Made by a program: the position numbers and the translations under genes | Part shown: piece after piece, positions 44,296-50,627 of the stretch | Layout: the number at the start of each line of letters is the position of its first letter | How positions within the stretch are numbered: position 1 is the first letter of the stretch | Assembly: GCA_009784935.1 (NCBI GenBank) | Contig: WQXI01000014.1 | Span: 1 to 51,710, forward strand | From: Treponema sp. | Lineage (GTDB): Bacteria > Spirochaetota > Spirochaetia > Treponematales > Breznakiellaceae | DNA: 51,710 bases | Direction: 5' to 3' | The notes under the pieces: generated by a model | What the model saw: only the letters and a program-made list of their open reading frames with translations | Told to the model about the DNA's origin: nothing | Database searches by the model: none

Positions 44296-44330
44296 TACAT
44301 AAATGTATATACTTTTATGTAATGTGTCAA
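44293..44330 (-). promoter_or_regulatory. brnTA promoter with 32-bp palindromic operator
   Basis: On the minus strand TTGACA (44330-44325), 17 bp, TACATT (44307-44302). A 32-bp inverted repeat with one mismatched pair runs 44293-44324, covering the spacer, the -10 and the brnT ATG. It is likely the BrnA autorepression site. Confidence 0.7.
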
Positions 44331-44363
44331 GTGCTTTTTTTTATTAAATAGAATTTTGGTAGA

Positions 44364-44714
44364 TTAGGAGTTGGATTGCAAATCTTCGTGCTTTTTTATT
44401 GATTCTACAAGTGATAGCGCAATTTTTTGGTAATCGGGGTTTAGTTTTTCTATTACTCTAGCCATGTGACGAATTTCCGGCGAAAAATGGGCTGCAGTTT
44501 TAGTTTCTGATGAGTCTTGACCGGTTATAAGGTATTCGACAGATACACCTAAAACCTTGGCAATACGCACAGCAACATCTGCCGCAGGCATTCTTCCTCG
44601 AACACTCAGATAGTTGTCAATAGTGTGTTTCTTTAAACCAGTTTTTGCAGCCAGTTCCTTAACAAGTATTCCAGAATAAGACAATTCTGCCTTTAAATTC
44701 TCCCTAAACCCCAT
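44364..44714 (-). CDS. XRE-family transcriptional regulator
   Basis: A 116-residue repressor-like protein. The N-terminal helix-turn-helix (VKELAAKTGLKKHTIDNYLS, about 18-37) belongs to the XRE/Cro-CI group, followed by GVSVEYLITGQ and a helical C-terminal part. It sits head-to-head with the TPR cassette and should control it and itself. ATG 44714 lies seven bases after TAATAT (44727-44722) without a Shine-Dalgarno. The proposed operator overlaps its promoter spacer. The -35 is weak, as expected for a regulated gene. A short gap separates it from brnT. Confidence 0.85.
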   Translation of the reverse strand: MGFRENLKAELSYSGILVKELAAKTGLKKHTIDNYLSVRGRMPAADVAVRIAKVLGVSVEYLITGQDSSETKTAAHFSPEIRHMARVIEKLNPDYQKIALSLVESIKKHEDLQSNS

Positions 44715-44727
44715 ACTTTACATATTA

Positions 44728-44822
44728 GGCTAAAAAGCATATTTGTATGTTGACATTTTGCTTATTGTAGAATATTATTATCACATTATGCTTTTAAGCC
44801 AAATTGGGAAAAAATAAGCATA
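44728..44822. promoter_or_regulatory. Four related operator half-sites between XRE gene and cassette
   Basis: GGCTAAAAAGCATA (44728-44741) and TATGCTTTTAAGCC (44787-44800) are inverted copies (13 of 14 match). TTTGCTTATTG (44757-44767) and TAAGCATA (44815-44822) hold the same AAGCA core. One site overlaps the XRE promoter, one the spacer and one the start of the cassette promoter. Confidence 0.6.
44750..44778 (+). promoter_or_regulatory. Promoter of the TPR cassette
   Basis: TTGACA (44750-44755), 17 bp, TATTAT (44773-44778). The transcript should start near 44785, inside the operator 44787-44800. AAGGAAGG precedes the ATG at 44854. Confidence 0.8.
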
Positions 44823-44853
44823 AAAATTGTTTTATATAAAGGAAGGTCTTTTT

Positions 44854-45633
44854 ATGGGTTATTTTATTGCTGCTGTCGGCTTGGTGGTTTTTATAGTTAT
44901 AGCAGTTAAAGTTGTTAATGCAATTAAAGATAAAAAATTGGAAAAAAATGAAGAGATAGCCAACTACCTTTTAATTAAAGCTAGGCAAGGAGACACGCAG
45001 GCTGCATTTGATTTAGGATTACACTATAAAAATACTGAAAAACTTGGTGACGCAACTTTCTGGTTACAAAAAGCCGTTCACCATGAGATAAACGAAGCAA
45101 AGGTTGAATTAGATTATTGTAAATGCAAACTGGAAGAGCAATTGAAAAAACTGGAGGATTTTGTAAAAAACAATAAATTCAATAATTATGAAGCAATCAA
45201 AGAATGTTGCACCGAATTGGAAAAAAGTGGCTATGTGTTAAGTTATTCTTTTTATAATGGTAAAGACAAAGATTGTTGTTATGCTTTTGTCGGGTTACGC
45301 GATGCCCTAAACAATGGGAGTATAAGATTTGATACACATACACATGATACAATAGGTGTTAATTGGGAGTTTTCCTGTGATAATGAGATTTTTCCCAAAT
45401 GGCATTTAGAAAAAGCTGGTTGTTTATATGGTAAGCATGCTATTCAATTAGATAAAGCTGCCATAATGCTCAATTCAGATATCCCCTCATCAGAACCACC
45501 GCCAGAATGGATGATGATATGCGCAAAAATTCTTGCAAAAGGTTTTACAATTCGTTATCCCCAATGGGTTGAAGAGAACCCTGACGCAAAAGAATATGTG
45601 AATGTAGCTTTCAAAAATCTTGGTTTATTATAA
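44854..45633 (+). CDS. Membrane-anchored Sel1-like repeat protein, cassette gene 1
   Basis: A 259-residue protein with one N-terminal helix (about 3-23, IAAVGLVVFIVIAVKVVN) and a Sel1/TPR-like repeat (ARQGDTQAAFDLGLHYKNTEKLGDATFWLQKAV). The following 150 residues (KSGYVLSYSFYNGKDKDCCY, DTIGVNWEFSCD) are an unrecognised domain. The ATG at 44854 is preferred over the TTG at 44827 because AAGGAAGG is correctly spaced only for it. First gene after the XRE-controlled promoter. Confidence 0.7.
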   Translation: MGYFIAAVGLVVFIVIAVKVVNAIKDKKLEKNEEIANYLLIKARQGDTQAAFDLGLHYKNTEKLGDATFWLQKAVHHEINEAKVELDYCKCKLEEQLKKLEDFVKNNKFNNYEAIKECCTELEKSGYVLSYSFYNGKDKDCCYAFVGLRDALNNGSIRFDTHTHDTIGVNWEFSCDNEIFPKWHLEKAGCLYGKHAIQLDKAAIMLNSDIPSSEPPPEWMMICAKILAKGFTIRYPQWVEENPDAKEYVNVAFKNLGLL

Positions 45634-45643
45634 GGAGGCAATT

Positions 45644-45880
45644 ATGTCAAGTACAAATTTTACCGTAGGTAGCTGCGGAATGATTATGAAAAGCGGCTGT
45701 AATACTGGTTACTCTGTAAGCGGCAGCAATATCTTAAAAAGCGGATGTTTCACTAAGTTTTCTGTAAATAATGGCGGAAAAATTATGGATGGCAGTTCTG
45801 AAACTGGTTATGTCATTAGCGGAGGTTCTATTACGCAAGAAAGTAACAAAGGATACTCCATAGGATATATGTTTAGCTAA
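45644..45880 (+). CDS. Short solenoid-like repeat protein, cassette gene 2
   Basis: A 78-residue Gly/Ser-rich protein made of about four 16-17-residue repeats: MIMKSGCNTGYSVSGSN, ILKSGCFTKFSVNNGGK, IMDGSSETGYVISGGS and a last ITQESNKGYSIGYMFS; a partial unit starts it. The pattern I-x-x-S-x-x-T-x-Y-x-V-S-x-G suggests a short beta solenoid. No signal peptide. The ATG at 45644 follows AAGGAGG closely. It lies 10 bp after gene 1. No function known. Confidence 0.65.
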   Translation: MSSTNFTVGSCGMIMKSGCNTGYSVSGSNILKSGCFTKFSVNNGGKIMDGSSETGYVISGGSITQESNKGYSIGYMFS

Positions 45881-45894
45881 AAAGGGAGATGTAT

Positions 45895-45975
45895 ATGAAA
45901 ACTATTGAAGAACTTGATCGAGAAATTCAACAAGATCCAAATAATGCAGAGCTGTATAGACTACGTGGTTGTGAA
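45895..45975 (+). repeat. Direct repeat copy 1, first 81 bp of TPR gene 3
   Basis: Matches 46825-46905 with five differences in 81 bp (about 94 %), both coding MKTIEELDREIQ then DxNNAELYRLRGCE. The identity is higher than the rest of the TPR genes. Confidence 0.85.
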
Positions 45976-46302
45976 TATATGTATAAAGATGAAAATGATC
46001 GTGCTATTGAAGATTTTAATCTATCTATTCAACTTGATCCTAATAATGCACATACATTTTTACAACGTGCAACGGCATATTCTAAAAAAGAAGATGATGA
46101 TAGTTCTATCAAGGATTACGATCAGGTAATAAAATTAAATCCAAACGAAGCAAGAGCATATTGTTTCCGTGGTTGTGCTTATGGATATAAAGGAGATGTT
46201 GACAAATGTATTTCTGACTTAGAAACTGCATTACAGATAGCTCCAGATTTTTCTTTAGCTAAAGAGAAGCTACTTGAAGCTCGAAAGATTCGAGGTTATT
46301 AA
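45895..46302 (+). CDS. TPR protein, cassette gene 3
   Basis: About 135 residues, with three TPR units (NNAELYRLRGCEYMYKDEND, NNAHTFLQRATAYSKKEDDD, NEARAYCFRGCAYGYKGDVD). ATG 45895 follows GGGAG by six bases. Its N-terminus is almost identical to that of gene 5, including the DNA, which points to a recent duplication. Confidence 0.8.
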   Translation: MKTIEELDREIQQDPNNAELYRLRGCEYMYKDENDRAIEDFNLSIQLDPNNAHTFLQRATAYSKKEDDDSSIKDYDQVIKLNPNEARAYCFRGCAYGYKGDVDKCISDLETALQIAPDFSLAKEKLLEARKIRGY

Positions 46303-46330
46303 GGATTTAAATTTAAGATGGAGATTTTTA

Positions 46331-46828
46331 ATGGCAAGTAGTGAAGAATATTTTAAAAGTGGTGAAGCATTTTATTATGATAAAAAATATGATATGGCAA
46401 TCGAAGAGTTCACAAAAGCAATTAATATAGATCCAAATGCTTCTAATGTTGCACTAATATATGGTTTTCGTGGTCTTTCTTACCAGGATAAAGGTGATTA
46501 CGATTTGGCAATTGCTGATTTTACAGTTATGATACGGTTATTTCCTAATGCATTATCGTATCGAAACCGTGGTATAGCATATACAAGAAAACAAGAATAT
46601 AACAATGCATTTCTAGATTTCGAAGCTGCGCTTCAGCTTGATCCGAATGATGCTAAAACATATTTAAACCGAGGTATACTATATGGTGCAAAAAATGATT
46701 TTAACCAGGCGATTAGTGACTTTGAATCAGTCTTAATTATTGAGCCAGATAATAAAATAGCTAAAGGTTTTCTAGAAGAAATTAGAGGAGTATATAGAAA
46801 TAATAAACGCTTAGGAGGAAAATTATGA
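46331..46828 (+). CDS. TPR protein, cassette gene 4
   Basis: A 165-residue protein with four TPR units (SSEEYFKSGEAFYYDKKYDM, ALIYGFRGLSYQDKGDYDLA, SYRNRGIAYTRKQEYNNAFL, TYLNRGILYGAKNDFNQAIS). GGAG seven bases before the ATG at 46331 decides the start. Its stop overlaps gene 5 by four bases. Presumably cytoplasmic; role as scaffold is inferred from the TPR fold only. Confidence 0.8.
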   Translation: MASSEEYFKSGEAFYYDKKYDMAIEEFTKAINIDPNASNVALIYGFRGLSYQDKGDYDLAIADFTVMIRLFPNALSYRNRGIAYTRKQEYNNAFLDFEAALQLDPNDAKTYLNRGILYGAKNDFNQAISDFESVLIIEPDNKIAKGFLEEIRGVYRNNKRLGGKL

Positions 46829-46905
46829 AAACTATTGAAGAACTTGATCGAGAAATTCAACTTGATTCAAATAATGCAGAGCTGTATAGGTTACGTGGTT
46901 GTGAA
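46825..46905 (+). repeat. Direct repeat copy 2, first 81 bp of TPR gene 5
   Basis: Partner of 45895-45975. Recombination between the copies would delete genes 3 and 4 and leave one in-frame fused TPR gene. Confidence 0.85.
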
Positions 46906-47583
46906 CATTATAAAAAAAAGGATTATGACAGTGCAATGAAGGACTTTGAGCAGGCTATACAGATTAATCCAAGTTTTGCACGAGCATATGTAAACCGGGG
47001 GCTTATGTTTGAGGTAACAAATGCACCTGATCGTGCGGTGGCAGATTATAGTAAAGCGATCCAGATTGATCCAAAATTTACGGAAGCATATATCAATCGT
47101 GGGTGTATGTGCTCTGATAGCGGTGCTGCGTATACTTTTGCAGAAAATGATGTTGAAAAAGGTTTTTCTTTTTTTAATCTAGCTATTGCAGATTTTAACC
47201 AAGCGATAAATATTGATTCTAGTAATGCAATGATTTTTGTATATCGCGCAATGGCTTATAGGGGTATAAAGGATTATGACAAAGCAATAATGGACTTTGA
47301 TCAAGCAATAAATATAAATCCAAATTTTTCGGAAGCATACCGGTTACGTGGAGATATATATAGAAGCAAAAAAGATTTTGATCGGGCACTTGCAGATTTT
47401 AGCCAGGCGTTACAGTTTGATCCAAAAAATGAAAATGCATTTAGTTCTCGAGCCCTTTTATTTTATACTAATGGCGATTATGCTAAAGCAATCACAGACT
47501 GGGAGGCTATATTGCAAATTAATCCTAATAATTCTAGTGTCGAAATGGATATAAAAATGGCAAAGATGAAAATGGGCAACTAA
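46825..47583 (+). CDS. TPR protein, cassette gene 5
   Basis: A 252-residue protein with about six TPR units, for example ARAYVNRGLMFEVTNAPDRA, AMIFVYRAMAYRGIKDYDKA and SEAYRLRGDIYRSKKDFDRA. The first units repeat gene 3. GGAGG precedes the ATG at good spacing. The gap to gene 6 is 49 bp. Confidence 0.82.
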   Translation: MKTIEELDREIQLDSNNAELYRLRGCEHYKKKDYDSAMKDFEQAIQINPSFARAYVNRGLMFEVTNAPDRAVADYSKAIQIDPKFTEAYINRGCMCSDSGAAYTFAENDVEKGFSFFNLAIADFNQAINIDSSNAMIFVYRAMAYRGIKDYDKAIMDFDQAININPNFSEAYRLRGDIYRSKKDFDRALADFSQALQFDPKNENAFSSRALLFYTNGDYAKAITDWEAILQINPNNSSVEMDIKMAKMKMGN

Positions 47584-47632
47584 AAATAAGATTTTTTACA
47601 TCAATTTAGTTTTATAAAAAAGGAGAAAGAAT

Positions 47633-49558
47633 TTGTCCAACCTGCCTATACCGTTTTATTATAGTCAATACACCGCAAAAGAACGCTCGTATGTTGAATA
47701 TATGGGAGAAATAAATAAGTCCATTGGTTCTGCTATAACAAGTAATACATACAAACAGATCGCTGTAATAGAAAGTAATACAAATAAACAGATTGCCGCA
47801 AATGCAATGTTTACTGAAGATATAAAATCGACACTTATTAATAATCAAATCGCTAGCGAAAAAGCTATGTACAATCATACACAGCAGCTAAATAATACAT
47901 TCGCAACAGGGTTTTCTGGTATTTCAAGACAATTAGGTGATATGGGCTTTGCTATGAGTACAGGACTAGCTCTTTTAAATGACGCAGTGCAGAAATCATC
48001 AAAAGACATATGTAATAGACTTGATGAAATTAATGATACTCTTAAAAATCCATTGTTTACTCAAGCTCGAGAGTTGTACAGAATGGCATTCCAAAATTAT
48101 ATTAGAGCGCTATATAAAGAAACATTAGAAGATTTGAATGAAGCGGTAAAAAAATATAAAACAGATCCTTTTTCTTTTTTTCTTTTAGGTCAAACATATT
48201 TATTTGGAATAAACAAAGATGACAATGTAATAGACTTGAATGCCTCTATTGAATCATTTAAATATGCCGCAAAATATATAGACTATGACGCAAAGAAAAA
48301 TAAAGAAGCAAGTTTATTGGCTGCAGAGATTTCGTTTTATTTAGGATTGGCTTATCAAACCAAGGCAAATGATGATTTACATAATGCAAATGAAGCAGAT
48401 TATGAAAAAAATCTTGAAAACGCAAAATCTGCCTATAGCAAATCGTGGGAATATTCGAATAATATGCTGGAATCCTTATATAATCGAGCTCGATGTAAGG
48501 TTTTGCTTAATCAAAAAGAATCTGCTCTTGATGATTTAGAAAAATTGATCTTATTAGATAGAAATTATTGCTTAAAAATATTTAATGATGACGATTTTAA
48601 GAATGTATTGGATGATTTTACATTACTAATTAGTAAATTGAAACATAATATTTTTATCATAATTGAAAAAAAATATATTAAAATTAAAAATTTAATTAAC
48701 GAATTGAAAACATTGAGCAATCGTGATTTAAGTTATAGGATTCCCCATGATTTTACTGAAGAAATACCTTATTTTGATATACTAGATTATAATGTTGATT
48801 TTTCTAAAACGATTATGGATATAGAAGATGCAATAAGTATAGAAAATAAAAAAATAAGAGATTTTGATGAGCAAAAACTAAAATATGAATTGGAGCAAAA
48901 AGAAAAACAACGTCAAATTGAATATGAGCGTGTAGAAAAAGAGCGTCAAGCAGAATATGAAGCAGAAAGAGATCGTCAATACAAAAAAGAGCAAATAAAA
49001 GAATTTAGAAAAAAAGGAATTAACATTTTCCTACATATAGTATCGTATATATCATTGCTTAGCGGAATCGCTTTATTTATTTTTTCGTTTTTATTGCAGA
49101 GAAATGAAGTAGTCTTTGGTTATTTAATGCTTAGTTTAATCCCTCCTGTTTTAGGTTTTGTTATCGGGGGAATTATTAATATTGTAAGAAAAAAAATATT
49201 TTTAAATAATTATGATATATTAAATGAAAATATTTTTTTAATAGCCCTGCTCTTTTTTGCATTAATTACTATTATTATGGCATTTTTAGGAATAAATGTT
49301 TCTTCTAATATTTTTGTTGGATTATTTTCAACAATTGTTATTTCAATACCTTTAGGATTATCAATAATATTTATCAACGTATCAAAAAACTGGTTTGTTA
49401 AAATGATCTTTTTAATAGTGGGAGTGGTTTTAAATATTTTAATTTATAATTGGGTTAATGATATAATATATCATACAAAAGAAATATTATATTTTAATAC
49501 ATCACGTGCAAGTCATTTAATAGCATGTTTAGTGGCAATGATTAGAAGAAAGGATTAA
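47633..49558 (+). CDS. Large TPR, coiled-coil and membrane protein, cassette gene 6
   Basis: A 641-residue protein. Residues 1-30 have an unusual IPFYYSQYTAKERSYVEYMGEI start. A helical region (about 31-130) is followed by FTQARELYRMAFQNYIRALY and TPR-like helices (about 140-310), with SFFLLGQTYLFGINKDDNVIDL. A long charged coiled coil (about 405-460) leads to five or six transmembrane helices (462-625). The start is TTG with AGGAG seven bases before. It resembles other large TPR membrane proteins of unknown function; I recall similar sequences in other bacteria but no assigned role. Confidence 0.75.
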   Translation: MSNLPIPFYYSQYTAKERSYVEYMGEINKSIGSAITSNTYKQIAVIESNTNKQIAANAMFTEDIKSTLINNQIASEKAMYNHTQQLNNTFATGFSGISRQLGDMGFAMSTGLALLNDAVQKSSKDICNRLDEINDTLKNPLFTQARELYRMAFQNYIRALYKETLEDLNEAVKKYKTDPFSFFLLGQTYLFGINKDDNVIDLNASIESFKYAAKYIDYDAKKNKEASLLAAEISFYLGLAYQTKANDDLHNANEADYEKNLENAKSAYSKSWEYSNNMLESLYNRARCKVLLNQKESALDDLEKLILLDRNYCLKIFNDDDFKNVLDDFTLLISKLKHNIFIIIEKKYIKIKNLINELKTLSNRDLSYRIPHDFTEEIPYFDILDYNVDFSKTIMDIEDAISIENKKIRDFDEQKLKYELEQKEKQRQIEYERVEKERQAEYEAERDRQYKKEQIKEFRKKGINIFLHIVSYISLLSGIALFIFSFLLQRNEVVFGYLMLSLIPPVLGFVIGGIINIVRKKIFLNNYDILNENIFLIALLFFALITIIMAFLGINVSSNIFVGLFSTIVISIPLGLSIIFINVSKNWFVKMIFLIVGVVLNILIYNWVNDIIYHTKEILYFNTSRASHLIACLVAMIRRKD

Positions 49559-49664
49559 AATAAGCCATAAAACCAGATTTAAAAACTACACTAAAGTCAA
49601 ATAGAATAATTCATTAAGCAGGGGCGCATAGCCCTGACGGCGTCTATGGCAGTTGTGTAAAGCA

Positions 49665-49735
49665 ATCCATCACTCTTAATATTTCTTAGTAATTATATTA
49701 TGTAATATATGTTAAATCACGATTAAGTGATGGAT
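49665..49735. repeat. Inverted repeat with 41-base loop
   Basis: Left arm ATCCATCACTcTTAAT (49665-49680) and right arm ATTAAGTGATGGAT (49722-49735) pair with one bulge. No T-run, so not a plain terminator. May be remains of a mobile element. Confidence 0.6.
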
Positions 49736-49848
49736 GAGTTATAGTGTATTTTTTTCAATTCTGCCATTTAGCCGGAATGGGGTATGCGACTCTGTCTTTT
49801 TGTACATTTAAATGTGAAACATTGTTGTTTATAAAATGAGATAAAACT

Positions 49849-49875
49849 TTTGCGGTCAAAAATTTTGACCGCAAA
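49849..49875. promoter_or_regulatory. 27-bp near-perfect palindrome upstream of the ORF6N promoter
   Basis: A 13-bp arm TTTGCGGTCAAAA pairs with its complement around one central base. It lies 39 bases ahead of the -35 box and matches the coding palindrome at 50164-50190 in 25 of 27 bases, with the two differences forming a compensatory pair. Confidence 0.8.
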
Positions 49876-49914
49876 CCCCTTCAACTTAGCTTGATATTTT
49901 AGTTTTAAAACTAC

Positions 49915-49944
49915 TTGACATATATATAGGTACTATACTATAAT
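49915..49944 (+). promoter_or_regulatory. Promoter of the ORF6N gene
   Basis: TTGACA (49915-49920), 18 bp, TATAAT (49939-49944). The leader is about 30 bases; AAGGA is 14 bases before the ATG, farther than usual. Confidence 0.8.
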
Positions 49945-49981
49945 TACCATATCTTAAAGCAAAAGGATTGGTAGCCTAAAT

Positions 49982-50512
49982 ATGCGTACTATTAATGTTG
50001 ATTCCAAAATAGTTGAAGTCCGTAAAATGAAAGTTTTATTGGACAGCGACGTCGCTGCTCTCTATGGAGTAGAGACAAAACGAATAAACGAAGCTGTAAA
50101 AAATAACATAGACAAGTTTCCAAAGGGATATATTATCTCCCTGAATAGTAAAGAGATAAAAGATTTGCGGTCGAAAATTTCGACCGCAAATAATAATAGT
50201 AAAACCCGTGTCTTGCCTAAAGCCTTTACCGAAAAAGGCTTATATATGCTTGCTACGATACTCAAAAGCCCTAAGGCAACGCAGACAACTTTGGCAATAA
50301 TCGAAACTTTTGCTAAGATTCGTGAACTGACAAGAACCGTGGGAGAGCTGTCTAAAACGACAACAAAAGAAGAGAAGCAGCCGCTAATGCAAAAAAGCGG
50401 TGAGATTATGGCAGACATATTAGGCGATTCATTAAATATTTCCGAAACAGAAACCTCTTTTGAGATTAATTTAGCGGTAATGAATATAAAGCACACAGTT
50501 AAAAGAAAATAA
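49982..50512 (+). CDS. ORF6N-domain (KilA-N-like) DNA-binding protein
   Basis: A 176-residue protein with an ORF6N domain: VRKMKVLLDSDVAALYGVET, INEAVKNNIDKFPKGYI, and RVLPKAFTEKGLYMLATILKS. The domain is common in phage antirepressors and mobile DNA; the protein may bind DNA. The C-terminal part is helical with a MADILGDSLN stretch. The DNA that codes LRSKISTAN forms a 27-bp palindrome like one upstream of the gene. An inexact version lies after the stop. Confidence 0.85.
   Translation: MRTINVDSKIVEVRKMKVLLDSDVAALYGVETKRINEAVKNNIDKFPKGYIISLNSKEIKDLRSKISTANNNSKTRVLPKAFTEKGLYMLATILKSPKATQTTLAIIETFAKIRELTRTVGELSKTTTKEEKQPLMQKSGEIMADILGDSLNISETETSFEINLAVMNIKHTVKRK
50164..50190. promoter_or_regulatory. 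Coding-sequence copy of the 27-bp palindrome
   Basis: Arms TTTGCGGTCG and CGACCGCAAA around AAAATTT, inside the ORF6N coding region. Its centre is 315 bp from the centre of the upstream copy, close to 30 helical turns. Confidence 0.75.
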
Positions 50513-50524
50513 CTTGTTAAAACT

Positions 50525-50551
50525 GAACCGGTCAAAAATATTGACCAGTTC
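50525..50551. promoter_or_regulatory. Imperfect palindrome upstream of the GH94 promoter
   Basis: GAACCGGTCAA and TTGACCAGTTC around AAATA share the GGTCAA/TTGACC core with the two ORF6N palindromes. It lies 13 bases ahead of the -35 box and, like the ORF6N site, is followed by CCTTCAA and a promoter. Confidence 0.65.
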
Positions 50552-50564
50552 AAATTCCTTCAAT

Positions 50565-50593
50565 TTGACATGAACACTGCCTTACTGTATAAT
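50565..50593 (+). promoter_or_regulatory. Consensus promoter of the GH94 gene
   Basis: TTGACA (50565-50570), 17 bp, TATAAT (50588-50593), then AAGGAG and the ATG at 50628. Confidence 0.9.
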
Positions 50594-50627
50594 TGCCATT
50601 AAATGCTATGTAGTAAAGGAGTCAGTT

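Larger units (their letters stand above)
49559..49981. other. Noncoding gap between cassette and ORF6N gene
   Basis: No coding frame seen. It holds an inverted repeat (49665-49680 with 49722-49735), a short palindrome ACATTTAAATGT (49804-49815), the 27-bp palindrome at 49849-49875 and the ORF6N promoter. Confidence 0.7.
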
